64,000 nucleotides of DNA from Tetracentron sinense (GCA_015143295.1 CM026559.1:18056826-18120825); one strand, 5' to 3'; numbered from the stretch's first letter, positions 44,309 through 59,507 are shown. Numbers and translations are program-made. Notes: generated from the sequence alone by a model not told the origin.

Positions 44309-47300
44309 TGCTTCTCTTTGATTTTTGAGTTTAATCAAGATTTATATCAAGATTACCTTCCCTATGAATTTTGGTAGCCCTAATGAATCAATTTTCTAGA
44401 TTCTTGATTATTGGATAATCATTATTAGGCATAAGGGATCCCCCTCTAGTTATTGAGGGAGTAATCAAGCCCCTAGAAATTAGTGTGATACTAATTTCAG
44501 TTTTTGGATGATTTTAAAATCTCTCTTGATTCTATTAGGGATAGGTATATAGAGATATAAATTTGGTTAAAGCCCTTTAAGGATTCAAAGATCCATTTTA
44601 TATTAAATTAAATTGTTTAATTTATTCTTATGAGCCTCGGGCAAGTTTTCCCTTTGATATATACCACTTAGATACCCATTGATATTTTGGTTAGCATAAA
44701 TAGATGAGATTTTATTTATTAGATCTTAATTAATAAATCTCATGGTGTTAGACACCCTTGCTTAAGTTTTCTTGGAGATTAAAGCTTATTTCGATTAAAA
44801 TTGATTCATGGATTTTCGGATTTGTATTTGATTAGAAGAATCGATACAGTTTTGGTATTTCGGCCATAACTTTGTGACCGTAAGTCCGATTTAGGTCCGT
44901 CAGTACATCGTTTCAAAGCCGTCGAAAAGATATACAACTTTCATGAAGAAAGTTTTTCCAGAATCAATCGTTTTGAGGGTCAAAACTTGAGTCGAAAATC
45001 TAAAGCGGGAAAATGAGTTTTCTAAATTAATTTTCCAAGAGGCTTTCAAATTTTTTCTAAATTCCATTAATTGATTTGAGAGCATGGGATGCTATTAAAT
45101 CGTTTAATGGGCTATCAATTAATTAAATAGTTTAATTATTTGATTCGAGAGCACGGGCTGAGATTTAATTAAATTGTTTAATTATTTGCTTCGAGTCCAC
45201 GGGTTATCATTTAATTAAATGTTAATTATGATATCTTTTATGGTTCCCTAAAAAGTTTATGGGAATAATACCATAATTATTGTAGTTGATTTGGATCAAT
45301 TACAAGTGCACAGAATGACTGCCTGCATAGTATTTATAAGTTTTTATTTGATTAATAGTTAATCAAGTAATTACATAAATGCCATTGGTTGAGATACAGA
45401 GTTTTATCTCAAGTAAATTTTAATTGATAGAGATCAATTATTTTATGGACATTTAATACTAGTGTTTAGGGTATTATTTTATTTAATTGTTAAATCAAAT
45501 AATCCCTAAAGCAGTTGGCCATTATGGAAAATTTTGAATTCACCTATTATTGATTTTGATTTTGAATCAATATAAAGTGATATTAAAAATTAGCAATTTG
45601 CTGATTTTTATTTTGGTTTTAATAGTTATTAGATCAAAATAATATAGAAGGGATTAGATCCCTAGACTAGCCGAATTTAATATGGTGTTTTCTATTTGTT
45701 TATCAATTGAGGAATGTGAGGATGAATTTTAAGGTTAGATTAAATTTTAGAGAAATTGTTTCTCTTAATGATTTTCTAAGCATTAAAGGAAAATTGTTTT
45801 CTTTTAATGATGATCTAAAAATCCTAAGAATTCATTCTTGTCATGCTTGTTTTCTTTGCTCTAGGGTATTTCTATTAAATGTTAATAGAGACCTTAACCA
45901 TATGGGAAAGAGTTTCCCTAAGGTTAACAAAATCCTTGTTGAGGTTATGGACTTTCTAAGTTATTTGTCATGCCATGTTATTATTCATAGTTGATGAATT
46001 GTTAATAAATATTCTTGTTGAATGGTGGATGGGTTCCTTGATCATGCCCTCTTCTTCTCTCTCTATTCTCTTCTCTTTCTTCTTATGAGTTATACTCCCC
46101 TTGAGCACCCTATTTTGGGTGGTTTCTCAAGGTTTCTTATTTTGAATATGATGTAATCTTAGTATTAGGAGTTGCTGATTTTTCTATGGAGAAATCGAAT
46201 TGAAGATAGAAGATAATGATAATCGCATGGAGAATAAATCTTAGAAGGTGTTCTACAAGAGTAGTTGTAGGATTTCTAAGATAGCATGATCATGTTGACC
46301 CATTGTGCGGCTATATTATGTATTTCATGTGATGATTTATTATAACTTTTAGTTGCTTAGAAAAGTCTATAATCCTTGTGATAATGTGATTATCGTTTTT
46401 ATGTAAATTTTGGATAATTGGATCAAACCCCATAACATGTGTTTTGTTCAAACATAAAAAGTTTGTGTTTAAATAAAACACATTATTATAGCCCTTTTTG
46501 GACATGATTCATGTAGTCCATGTTGAAATTTTTACATGGAATATGTTACTTGCATGATTATGAGATAATTATGCCTTAATTGGCATAGATGTAAGCTAAC
46601 AATATTCACGATTATGAGAAGTGCTTGAGTGACACTTATAGACCTTAGTCGAGGTCTTAGAGAGTTGTTTAAAGACTTCCATAATTTCTTTTAGACTTAA
46701 GGTTGTTGAACCCTAATGTGCTAAGAATAATTCGTAGAGAATTAAAGGGTAATATAGTCCATTTTGACTTATGGGCTTTAGTGATGCACATGGACACTTT
46801 ATAATTGTTATTCTGGGCCCATGGTGCTTGGTATGACCAATGGTCCATCATATGGATGAATGAACCATTTAAAGCCCACTGATGTTAAAAATGACCTTTG
46901 TACCCTTGGATTAGAGCCATTAAGATTTCTGGGGCTAGTGGGAGTTCATTGGAATTAGTTTGATCTAATTAAATGAAATTTGATTTATTATCATGTGATG
47001 ATATTTGTATATTGTTTTATACATGTGATACAATGATAAATATTGTGAATGCTTTTGATATATGCATTAGATGTATAATTTATTCATGATATTCTGTTTT
47101 CCCTCAAGAAAAATATTAAGTGAATTAAATGGGCTAATCTATCCTACGGGATAATGTTGCCCTATGACCTTCCATTATCAATAAGACTAGGAATTAATTA
47201 GCCTGAGTCTTGTCTCTCTAACAGGAATCGGACATAATTCAGTTTAAATTAAACTCCTAGTGTTTTATTTCTATAGTAGATAGGAATGTGTATGGCCTGA

Positions 47301-49671
47301 TAGGGAGTGTCAACTAGCATGGGGGCATATTCCTACTTGATCATATGACAACCGAGAATAATGGGTTTCACTTAACTAAGGAACATGACGGCTGACACAG
47401 TGACAGTCATGTTGTCCTTGGAGGTCACAAGAAAATTGGGAATCACTGATTAACATAAGGAGTTATGCATGAGATGTTCAGTGATGGATAGTTACTATCC
47501 ACCTTGTAGTACATGTGTGGTACTATCCTAGCATGGAAGATTGCATGTGTATTATAAGGCACCCAATGCTCATCAGAAATATGAAGTAGCATATTTCCTA
47601 ATTTTATAGATTGAGGGGTCTATGAAATTTGACTGAATGATGAGCAATATCATCAAAGATCGAAAGCCCTGATCTAATGATATTATAATGTGTGAAATAT
47701 TATGATGTATGTTTTATTTTTATGTCATTCTATAAACACCTTACCAAGACTTTAATGAGAATCTCTTGACCAATTCAAAGTGTTTGGAATGGAAAAGGAA
47801 TCTCAAGTTTGTGCTTACTATCTAAAGAATTGCCCAAGTTCTCACTACTGATGTTAAATCTCATATGAGATGTTTACAGAATACAATAGGGCTGCTAGGC
47901 AGCTTACTATATAAAAGGACAAGTGGACACTAAGTTGACTAGGGAAACCCAGTCACAAAGAATATGATAGAGATCATTGGATTCATAAATCTCAATTCTT
48001 GGTGCTGAGATAAATTTATGGGATTAGAGGATATGATCTTCGACAAACTCCCGCAGTCCTTTAATATGGTTATGTTGAACTGGTAGGAAGTCAGATTGTC
48101 TGAAATCCTGCATGTTGCATATGGCTAAGAACCTTTGAAGAGTTCAATGTTACTTGCAAAGATGTTCAAAAGAATTGGATTTTCAAAATCCCGAGCATTT
48201 ATGCAAAGGAAAGAAATCCAAGATTTTCCATTGGAAAGGTATTCTAGTAGTATGGACAAAGGCTCTTCTGAGAAGAAAGGAAAGTATAAGGATTGTGCTT
48301 CATAGTGAAGCAATTGGTCATTAGATACAAGACAAACCTTTGGAAGGATTGTCCAGTTTGTATACTCATCAAGTCCAACTTAATTGTTGGAACCTCCAGC
48401 TCCTAATGCTTGGTATGATCTTGCATAAGTGCAATAGTTGCATGTTTGTTAAGGAGAAGGAGATATCTGAGTGGATAAAACTTCTACTTGGGAATGGGAC
48501 AAAAGTTTGATGATCGTAACCATATGAATCTTCCATTAAGAGGTAGCTAACTTTATTTCACATTCTTTGAAAAGTTCAAGGAATTCCGCTTTGAAATAAA
48601 TGAATAGCTAGGTATGTCTTCCATGATTGAGAAGAGTACCTCTTAATAGAAATTTCATAATTTACTCTCATTACATCTGTCTCAGACAATTCTCATAACA
48701 AACCATAGCATGATGGTGTTGTTAAATCAAATTATATTGGATATGATTTGATAGAAGATGAGCTTGGGATTCGCGTTACAGACATTTAGTCTCTATTCCT
48801 GGATAACAAAAGATATTTGTAAACAGGAATACAAGTTTCCTAGTAGAGAAACTGAATCTAGAATTGTTCTAGAAGCGGAAGCCCAATAGACCAATAAATA
48901 TGAGAATTGATAGAGATCAACTCTCTACTCTCACTATACCTAAATAGTACACTAGAACCCACAGGTCCCAGAATCTGTAGATGAACTAACTTTTATTTTG
49001 ATGAAGTAATCAAACTGTTTGATTTTCATCTAAGAATGAAAGTATCATTTGTGTGCAAATTAGTTAGTGGAAGCATAATTACTTTCCTGGCTCTATGCAG
49101 AGATAATATTCTTTTCATTGTGAATGAAGTATGAATATTATTCTTCTCTTAGATTTGATCTAGCAATTATGCAATGTAGGACAAAAACTTTGACATAATG
49201 TTTTCTTAGTCCTAAATGGTTTGGAGACAAATGGAAAATGATATTGTTATTCTCCCAATAACAATCATGTTTTTGTGCAAGTAAGATTCCAAGAAAAGAG
49301 TTTCTACTTTTATGGGATGGAATCTGTTTCTCTTAGATATATGATATCATGAGAAAATATAATTGTACTAGACCGGATATTCATCACATGTTGATGTGAT
49401 AAGATATTGATCAGATTAGTCCGGAGCATTGCACAATGATAAAGCACAAGCATGTTAACTTCTGAAAATGACTGTTGGACAGTATCATTTTTGTTTAGTC
49501 TTTTAAGACTATGGTTATTGATAATAAATTTGCAAGACTTGCAAGTGTTATTGCATCACTACAATAGTTGTGGTAAAGCAGACATGACAGACCCATACAT
49601 ATTAAGTTATGTCTCAATTGGTGTTTGAGAAACATCACTGAGAAGATGGGCATTACATCTAATTGGCTTAG
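44309..49671 (+). other. internal region of E1, no coding capacity seen
   Basis: AT-rich. About three copies of a 45-50-bp repeat (ATTTAATTAAA, CGAGAGCACGGG) at 45055-45230. A 95-codon frame at 45707-45994 has a counterpart in E2 but no recognisable motif. Confidence 0.6.
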
Positions 49672-49687
49672 AGTGCAAGTGGGAGAT
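49672..49687 (+). other. polypurine tract of E1
   Basis: AGTGCAAGTGGGAGAT, immediately before the LTR TGTTGG. Confidence 0.8.
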
Positions 49688-49779
49688 TGTTGGACATATA
49701 TGCCCTCGAAAGCCAATAAGAGACTTTTCTATGTTGATTAGACAAGCATCATATTCACACAACCAACTATAAAGGGTAT

Positions 49780-51917
49780 ACATCGAATCCCAAGATCTGA
49801 CTAAGATTCTAATTGATTTTATTCAATGAAGGTTAGAATAACATTCACCTTTGCGACTTTGAAATTGTTAAGTCAAATCCACGTTAGAATAGTACTCGCA
49901 AAACTTCACAAGTGTTAAGTCTCCTGTCGATTCACACGAACCTTCTTTTTCCTTTAAAGCTTTCTCTAATGAAAGCTAATGGCCCTTCCAAATTTCCAGC
50001 TCTAGGAATCTTGAATAAAGATCCAATCTTTATTGATCAAGAACCTTTCTTGATGAACAAGATGAATTCTTGCTTTTCCTCAAGATCCAATCAAGAAGAC
50101 AAAAGAAGAGAGAGATGGGTGTGACCATACACCTCAAGGAGAGAGAGGGGAGGGTGTGAGGTTTTTAGGAGAGGGAGAGAAGAAAAAATTCTGGAGAATT
50201 ATGTATATTAAAGGGCTGGGCATCCAATCCTTTATATAAGTTCTCTCTTGGTTGCTTGAATTGTAATCCAATTATAATTCATTAACCTTATCCTAATCCA
50301 ATTAGGATTCCTCAATAGTTTCCTTTATTGATTATTCTCCTAATCCAATTAGGATTAATCTTAAAAGAAACCAACCTTATCCATTAGTAACTAATCTTAT
50401 CCTTATCCAATAAGGAATCTTGAATTAGTAACTAACTAATGGAATCCCTAACAATTAGGGAATCTTTAATTAGTAACTAATTAACTAACTAACTAACCTT
50501 ATCCAATAAGGTGTTAATTAATTAGAAACTAATTAAAATAATAACAATTATTATTCCTCCTTGAAGTGGGCGTCCCACCCTAGGTGGGTCCCACCCTACA
50601 CGCCCAAAGGGTTTCCAAACCCCTATTGGTCACTTGAATTATTCTTTTATAATAATTCCCAATGGGTCCTACCCATTTGGTTTTTCACATCTAATGTGAT
50701 TCCACCTTTTAGAGCTTCACTATACCATATAGTGATTACTTAGAGAAATTAATTAATTTAATTATAAATTAAATTAAATACTTTAAGAAGGTCCTTGTGT
50801 GTGGGATCTAAAGGGATCTCCTATTTCCGGTTGTGGGACCAAGTACTTCACCTTTTTGGTTGAAGCATTGTTACTAGGAAACACCTTTCCTAAAACTCCA
50901 TTAGGATCATAGAATGTTATCTAAGTCCCTGAACTTCCACCAATCATAATTAATGTCCATTAACACAATGTGATTAACCTCCAGAAATTAGAGAATTGCT
51001 TGTAAGTACCATCTCACAATATATTTACAAATAAATCCTTCCACATTCCGATATCACTTGTAAGCTTCCGGGATTGGAACTATTCCACTGTCTTAGTCCC
51101 TAGCTTATGAATAGAACTCTTTCTCATGATTACTTTTCATTGAACTAAACCTCCAAAACACTTTTGAAGAAAACATTAGAAAAGAACTGAAATATATATT
51201 TATATATACTTTTCCATATTAAAAATATCAACTTCGATAAAGACAATTTTACCGAAAAGCACCAGTACTGGATTTAACAGTTCAGTTCAACAAGTATCAC
51301 CTTGATATCATTATCTCCAATTAAGGAGTTGTGGATTCTTTATTGAGTGTTTACACACTTCTCCAAACATAGTGTACATGACCCAACGTACCCGGAGTTA
51401 GTCCTGTGTATTGGACATTGCCGATTGGCACATCAAAGCCATATAGACAAATGTCTGAGAAAATGTTAACCTCTCAGGTCTAAGGACAATTTGTCAAATG
51501 GATAACCCTAATACAATCTGACAGTGTATTCCATAGGGTATCCACTAGTGACCCCGTTCAGTATTATGTACTTGCTACATATACTCACATGTTAGTCAAG
51601 AGTCACCACTCTCTGTGAATGAGATTCATCACACTATCTCATAGAACTACACATGTGCAAGCCATGATGAAGTACGGCGCCCAACCAGTACTCTAGAGGC
51701 TTCGAACAATATTAGGTTTACAAGGAACCGGAAAATCATATCTCCTCGCAACCTTTGCATGATTTTCCTACAATGTTACCTATGGAACTTTATGTCATCA
51801 TCATATGAGACAGTAGTTAATATAAATACCCTTTATAGTTGGTTGTGTGAATATGATGCTTGTCTAATCAACATAGAAAAGTCTCTTATTGGCTTTCGAG
51901 GGCATATATGTCCAACA
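49780..51917 (-). repeat. 3' LTR of E2, truncated
   Basis: Almost identical to 57371-59507. It is the central spacer of the large inverted repeat. Confidence 0.9.
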
Positions 51918-54900
51918 ATCTCCCACTTGCACTCTAAGCCAATTAGATGTAATGCCCATCTTCTCAGTGATGTTTCTCAAACACCAATTGAGACATAACT
52001 TAATATGTATGGGTCTGTCATGTCTGTTTTACCACAACTATTGTAGTGATGCAACAACACTTGCAACTCTTGCAAATTTATTATCAATAACCATAGTCTT
52101 AAAAGACTAAACAAAAATGATACTGTCCAACAGTCATTTTCAGAAGTTAACTTGCTTGTGCTTTATCATTGTGCAATGCTCCGGACTAATCTGATCAATA
52201 TCTTATCACATCAACATGTGATGAATATCCGGTCTAGTACAAGTATATTTTCTCATGATATCATATATCTAAGAGAAACAGATTCCATCCCATAAAGGTA
52301 GAAACTCTTTTCTTGGAATCTTACTTGCACAAAAACATGATTGTTATTGGGACAATAACAATATCATTTTCCTTTTGTCTCTAAACCATTTAGGACTAAG
52401 AAAACATGTTGTCAAAGTTTTTGTCCTTCATTGCATAATTGCTAGATCAAATCTAAGAGAAGAATAATATTCATACTTCATTCACAATGAAAAGAATATT
52501 ATCTCTGCATAGAGCCAGGAAAGTAATTATGCTCCCACTAACCAATTTGCACACAAATGATACTTTCATTCTTAGATGAAAATCAAACAGTTTGATTACT
52601 TCATCAGAATAAAAGTTAGTCCATCTACAGATTCTGGGACCTGTGGGTTCTAGTGTACTATTTAGGTATAGTGAGAGTGGAGAGTTGATCTCTATCAATT
52701 CTCATAGTTATTGGTCTATTGGGCTTCCGCTTCTAGAACAATTCTAGATTCAGTTTCTCTACTAGGAAACTTGTATTCCTGTTTACAAATATCTTTTGTT
52801 ATCCAGGAATAGAGATTAAGTATCTCTAATGCGAATCCCAAGCTCATCTTCTATCAAATCATATCCAATATAATTCGATTTAACAACACCATCATGCTAT
52901 GGTTTGTTATGAGAATTATCTGAGACAGATGTAATGAGAGTAAATTATGAAATTTCTATTAAGAGGTACTCTTCTCAATCATGGAAGACTTACCTAGCTA
53001 TTTATTTATTTCAATGCGGAATTCCTTGAACTTTTCAAAGAATGTGAAATAAAGTTAGCTACCTCTTAATGGAAGATTCATATGGTTACGATCATCAAAC
53101 TTTTGTCCCATTCCCAAGTAGAAGTTTTATCCACTCAGATATCTCCTTCTCCTTAACAAACATGCAACTATTGCACTTATGCAAGATCATACCAAGTATT
53201 AGGAGCTGGAGGTTCCAACAATTAAGTTGGACTTGATGAGTATACAAACTGGACAATCCTTCCAAAGGTTTGTCTTGTATCTAATGACCAATTGCTTCAC
53301 TATGAAGCACAATCCTTATACTTTCCTTTCTTCTCAGAAGAGCCTTTGTCCATACTACTAGAATACCTTTCCAATGGAAAATCTTGGATTTCTTTCATTT
53401 GCATAAATGCTCGGGATTTAGAAAATCCAATTCTTTTGAACATCTTTGCAAGTAGCATTGAACTCTTCAAAGGTTCTTAGCCATATGCAACACGTGGGAT
53501 TTCAGACAATCTGATTTCCTACTTGTTCAACATAACCATATTAAAGGACTGCGGGAGTTTGTCGAAGATCATATCCTCTAATCCCATAAATTTATCTCAA
53601 TTTATCTCAGCACCAAGAATTAGGATTTATGAATCCAATGATCTCTATCATATTCTTTGTGACTGGGGTTTCCCTAGTCAACTTGGTGTCCACTTGTCCT
53701 TTTATATAGTAAGCTGCCTAGCAGCCCTATTGTATTCTGTAAACATCTCATATGAGATTTAACATCAGTAGTGAGAACTTGGGCAATTCTTTAGATAGTA
53801 AGCACAAACTTGAGATTCCTTTTCCATTCCAAACACTTTGAATTGGTCAAAAGATTCTCATTAAAGTCTTAGTAAGGTGGTTATAGAATGACATGAAAAT
53901 AAAACATACATCATAATATTTCACACATTATAATATCATTAGATCAGGGCTTTCGATCTTTGATGATATTGCTCATCATTCAGTCAAATTTCATAGACCC
54001 CTCAATCTATAAAATTAGGAAATATGCTACTTCATATTTCTGATGAGCATTGGGTGTCTTATAATACACATGCAATCTTCCATGCTAGGATAGTACCACA
54101 TATGTACTACAAGGTGGATAGTCACTATCCATCACTGAACATCTCATGCATAACTCCTTATGTTAATCAGTGATTCCCAATTTTCTTGTGACCTCCAAGG
54201 ACAACATGACTGTCACTGTGTCAGCCGTCATGTTCCTTGGTTAAGTGAAACCCATTATTCTCGGTTGTCATATGATCAAGTAGGAATATGCCCCCATGCT
54301 AGTTGACACTCCCTATCAGGCCATACACATTCCTATCTACTATAGAAATAAAACACTAGGAGTTTAATTTAGACTGAATTATGTCCGATTCCTGTCAGAG
54401 AGACAAGACTCAGGCTAATTAATTCCTAGTCTTATTGATAATGGAAGGTCATAGGGCAACATTATCCCGTAGGATAGATTAGCCCATTTAATTCACTTAA
54501 TATTTTTCTTGAGGGAAAACAGAATATCATGAATAAATTATACATCTAATGCATATATCAAAAGCATTCACAATATTTATCATTGTATCACATGTATAAA
54601 ACAATATACAAATATCATCACATGATAATAAATCAAATTTCATTTAATTAGATCAAACTAATTCCAATGAACTCCCACTAGCCCCAGAAATCTTAATGGA
54701 TCTAATCCAAGGGTACAAAGGTCATTTTTAACATCAGTGGGCTTTAAATGGTTCATACATCCATATGATGGACCATTGGTCATACCAAGCATCATGGGCC
54801 CAAAATAACAATTATAAAGTGTCCATGTGCATCACTAAAGCTCATAAGTCAAAATGAACTATATTACCCTTTAATTCTCTACGAATTATTCTTAGCACAT

Positions 54901-57320
54901 TAAGGTTCAACAACCCTAAGTCTAAAAGAAATTATGGAAGTCTTTAAACAACTCTCTAAGACCTCTACTAGGGTCTATTAGTGTCACTCAAGCACTTCCC
55001 ATAATCGTGAATATTGTTAGCTCACATCTATGCCAATTAAGACATAATTATCTCATAATAATGCAAGTAACATATTCCACGTAAAAATTTCAACATGGAC
55101 TACATGAATCATGTCCAAAAAGGGCTATAATAATGTGTTTTATTTAAACACATACTTTTAATGTTTGAACAAAACACATATTGTGGGGTTTGATCCAATT
55201 ATCCAAAATTTGCACAAAAACGATAATCACATTATCACAAGGATTATAGACTTTTCTAAGCAACTAAAAGTTATAATAAATCATCACATGAAATACATAA
55301 TATAGCCGCACAATGGGTCAACATGATCATGCTATCTTAGAAATCCTACAACTACTCTTGTAGAACACCTTCTAAGATTTATTCTCCATGCGATTATCAT
55401 TATCTTCTATCTTCAATTCGATTTCTCCATAGAAAAATCAGCAACTCCTAATACTAAGATTACATCATATTCAAAATAAGAAACCTTGAGAAACCACCCA
55501 AAATAGGGTGCTCAAGGGGAGTATAACTCATAAGAAGAAAGAGAAGAGAATAGAGGGAGAAGAAGAAGGTATGATCATGGAACCCATCCACCATTCAACA
55601 AGAATATTTATTAACAATTCATCAACTATGAATAATAACATGGCATGACAAATTACTTAGAAAGTCCATAACCTCAACAAGGGTTTTGTTAAACTTAGGG
55701 AAACTCTTTCCCATATGGTTAAGGTCTCTATTAACATTTAATAGAAATACCCTAGAGCAAAGAAAACAAGCATGACAAGAATGAATTCTTAGGATTTTTA
55801 GATCATCATTAAAAGAAAACAATTTTCCTTTAATGCTTAGAAAATCATTAAGAGAAACAATTTCTCTAAAATTTAATCTAACCTTAAAATTCATCCTCAC
55901 ATTCCTCAATTGATAAACAAATAGAAAACACCATATTAAATTCGGCTAGGCTATGGATCTAATCCCTTCTATATTATTTTGATCTAATAACTATTAAAAG
56001 ACCAAAATAAAAATCAGCAAATTGCTAATTTTTAATATCACTTTATATTGATTCAAAATCAATAATAGGTGAATTCAAAATTTTCCATAATGGCCAACTG
56101 CTTAGGGATTATTTGATTTAACAATTAAATAAAATAATACCCTAAACACTAGTATTAAATGTCCATAAAATAATTGATCTCTATCAATTAAAATTTACTT
56201 GAGATAAAACTCTGTATCTCAACCAATGGCATTTATGTAATTACTTGATTAACTATTAATCAAATAAAAACTTATAAATACTATGTAGCCGAAAATTTTG
56301 AGCACATGTAATTGATCCAAATCAACTACAATAATTATGGTATTATTCCCATAAACTTTTTAGGGAACCATAAAAGATATCATAATTAACATTTAATTAA
56401 ATGATAACCCGTGGACTCGAAGAAGATAATTAAACAATTTAATTAAATCTCAGCCCGTGCTCTCGAATCAAATAATTAAACTATTTAATTAATTGAGAGC
56501 CCATTAAACGATTTAATAGCATCCCATGCTCTCAAATCAAATAATGGAATTTAGGAAAAATTTGAAAGCCTCTTGGAAAATTAATTTAGAAAACTCCTTT
56601 TCCCGCTTTAGATTTTCGACTCAAGTTTTGACCCTCAAAACGATTGATTCTGGAAAAAATTTCTTCACGAAAGTTGTAGATCTTTTCGACGGCTTCGAAA
56701 CGATGTACTGACAGACCTAAATCGGACTTACGGTCACAAAGTTATGGCCGAAATACCGAAACTGTATCGATTCTTCTAATCAAATACAAATCCGAAAATC
56801 CATGAATCAATTTTAATCGAAATAAGCTTTAATCTCCAAGAACACTTAAGCAAGGGTGTCTAACATCATGAGATTTATTAATTAACATTTAATAAATAAA
56901 ATCTCATCTATTTATGCTAGCCAAAATATCAATGGGTATCTAAGTGGTATATATCAAAGGGAAAACTTGTCCTGGGCTCTCTAAAATAAATTAAACAATT
57001 TAATTTAATATTCTAAAAGGATTTCCAAATCCTTGAAGGCTATAATCAAGATTTAGATATCTCTAAATACCTATCCCTTATGAAAAGATGTTTTGAAAAA
57101 ATCCAAAACCAAAATTAGTATCACACTAATTTATAAGGGATTGATTACTCCCTCAATAACTAGAGGGGGATCCCTTAGGCCTAATAATGATTATCCAATA
57201 ATCAAGAATCTAGAAGATTGATTCATTAGGGCTACCAAAATTCATAGGGGAGCAATCTGGATATAAATCTTGATTAAACTCAAAAATCAAAGAGAAGCAT
57301 AGCCCTGGCTCTGATACCAA
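51918..57320 (-). other. internal region of E2, no coding capacity seen
   Basis: Inverse complement of E1's internal region with scattered substitutions and small gaps. PPT-like ATCTCCCACTTGCACT at 51918-51933 and PBS-like sequence at the other end. Confidence 0.7.
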
Positions 57321-59507
57321 TGAAAGTATGCCTCTTATTAATGATAGAAACACAGTTCTTGGGGGGCATACATCGAATCCCAAGATCTGACTAAGATTCT
57401 AATTGATTTTATTCAATGAAGGTTAGAATAACATTCACCTTTGCGACTTTGAAATTGTTAAGTCAAATCCACGTTAGAATAGTACTCGCAAAACTTCACA
57501 AGTGTCAAGTCTCCTGTCGATTCACACGAACCTTCTTTTTCCTTTAAAGCTTTCTCTAATGGAAGCTAATGGCCCTTCCAAATTTCCAGCTCTAGGAATC
57601 TTGAATAAAGATCCAATCTTTATTGATCAAGAACCTTTCTTGATGAACAAGATGAATTCTTGCTTTTCCTCAAGATCCAATCAAGAAGACAAAAGAAGAG
57701 AGAGATGGGTGTGACCATACACCTCAAGGAGAGAGAGGGGAGGGTGTGAGGTTTTTAGGAGAGGGAGAGAAGAAAAAATTCTGGAGAATTATGTATATTA
57801 AAGGGCTGGGCATCCAATCCTTTATATAAGTTCTCTCTTGGTTGCTTGAATTGTAATCCAATTATAATTCATTAACCTTATCCTAATCCAATTAGGATTC
57901 CTCAATAGTTTCCTTTATTGATTATTCTCCTAATCCAATTAGGATTAATCTTAAAAGAAACCAACCTTATCCATTAGTAACTAATCTTATCCTTATCCAA
58001 TAAGGAATCTTGAATTAGTAACTAACTAATGGAATCCCTAACAATTAGGGAATCTTTAATTAGTAACTAATTAACTAACTAACTAACCTTATCCAATAAG
58101 GTGTTAATTAATTAGAAACTAATTAAAATAATAACAATTATTATTCCTCCTTGAAGTGGGCGTCCCACCCTAGGTGGGTCCCACCCTACACGCCTAAAGG
58201 GTTTCCAAAACCCTTTTGGTCACTTGAATTATTCTTTTATAATAATTCCCAATGGGTCCTACCCATTTGGTTTTTCACATCTAATGTGATTCCACCTTTT
58301 AGAGCTTCACTATACCATATAGTGATTACTTAGAGAAATTAATTAATTTAATTATAAATTAAATTAAATACTTTAAGAAGGTCCTTGTGTGTGGGATCTA
58401 AAGGGATCTCCTATTTCCGGTTGTGGGACCAAGTACTTCACCTTTTTGGTTGAAGCATTGTTACTAGGAAACACCTTTCCTAAAACTCCATTAGGATCAT
58501 AGAATGTTATCTAAGTCCCTGAACTTCCACCAATCATAATTAATGTCCATTAACACAATGTGATTAACCTCCAGAAATTAGAGAATTGCTTGTAAGTACC
58601 ATCTCACAATATATTTACAAATAAATCCTTCCACATTCCGATATCACTTGTAAGCTTCCGGGATTGGAACTATTCCACTGTCTTAGTCCCTAGCTTATGA
58701 ATAGAACTCTTTCTCATGATTACTTTTCATTGAACTAAACCTCCAAAACACTTTTGAAGAAAACATTAGAAAAGAACTGAAATATATATTTATATATACT
58801 TTTCCATATTAAAAATATCAATTTCGATAAAGACAATTTTACCGAAAAGCACCAGTACTGGATTTAACAGTTCAGTTCAACAAGTATCACCTTGATATCA
58901 TTATCTCCAATTAAGGAGTTGTGGATTCCTTATTGAGTGTTTACACACTTCTCCAAACATAGTGTACATGACCCAACGTACCCGGAGTTAGTCCTGTGTA
59001 TTGGACATTGCCGATTGGCACATCAAAGCCATATAGACAAATGTCTGAGAAAATGTTAACCTCTCAGGTCTAAGGACAATTTGTCAAATGGATAACCCTA
59101 ATACAATCTGATAGTGTATTCCATAGGGTATCCACTAGTGACCCCGTTCAGTATTATGTACTTGCTACATATACTCACATGTTAGTCAAGAGTCACCACT
59201 CTCTGTGAATGAGATTCATCACACTATCTCATAGAACTACACATGTGCAAGCCATGATGAAGTACGGCGCCCAACCAGTACTCTAGAGGCTTCGAACAAT
59301 ATTAGGTTTACAAGGAACCAGAAAATCATATCTCCTCGCAACCTTTGCATGATTTTCCTACAATGTTACCTATGGAACTTTATGTCATCATCATATGAGA
59401 CAGTAATTAATATAAATACCCTTTATAGTTGGTTGTGTGAATATGATGTTTGTCTAATCAACATAGAAAAGTCTCTTATTGGCTTTCGAGGGCATATATG
59501 TCCAACA
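57321..59507 (-). repeat. 5' LTR of E2, 2187 bp
   Basis: On the minus strand it starts TGTTGGACATATATGCCC and ends CATACTTTCA, followed by TTGGTATCAGAGCCAGGG. Confidence 0.9.

Larger units (their letters stand above)
42101..49779 (+). mobile_element. non-autonomous copia-like element (LARD type), copy E1
   Basis: 5' LTR 42101-44287, primer-binding site, 5.4 kb internal region 44288-49687, polypurine tract and only the first 91 bp or so of the 3' LTR (49688-49779). No reading frame longer than 95 codons and no gag or pol motif inside, so it depends on other elements. The copia-like label comes from LTR start and PPT style only. Confidence 0.85.
49780..59507 (-). mobile_element. non-autonomous copia-like element (LARD type), copy E2, inverted to E1
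   Basis: 5' LTR 57321-59507, primer-binding site 57301-57320, internal 51918-57320 (about 5.4 kb) and 3' LTR 49780-51917 lacking its last 49 bp or so. It joins E1 at 49779/49780, where E1's LTR sequence ..AAGGGTAT runs into E2's ..ACATCGAATC with two bases in common. No matching TSD flanks the pair: GATCA before 42101, GTTTG after 59507. Confidence 0.87.

Noticed and set aside
42101..59507. E1/E2 as autonomous copia elements
   Set aside because: No gag, integrase or RT motif in 5.4 kb of either copy; only LTR, PBS and PPT are kept.
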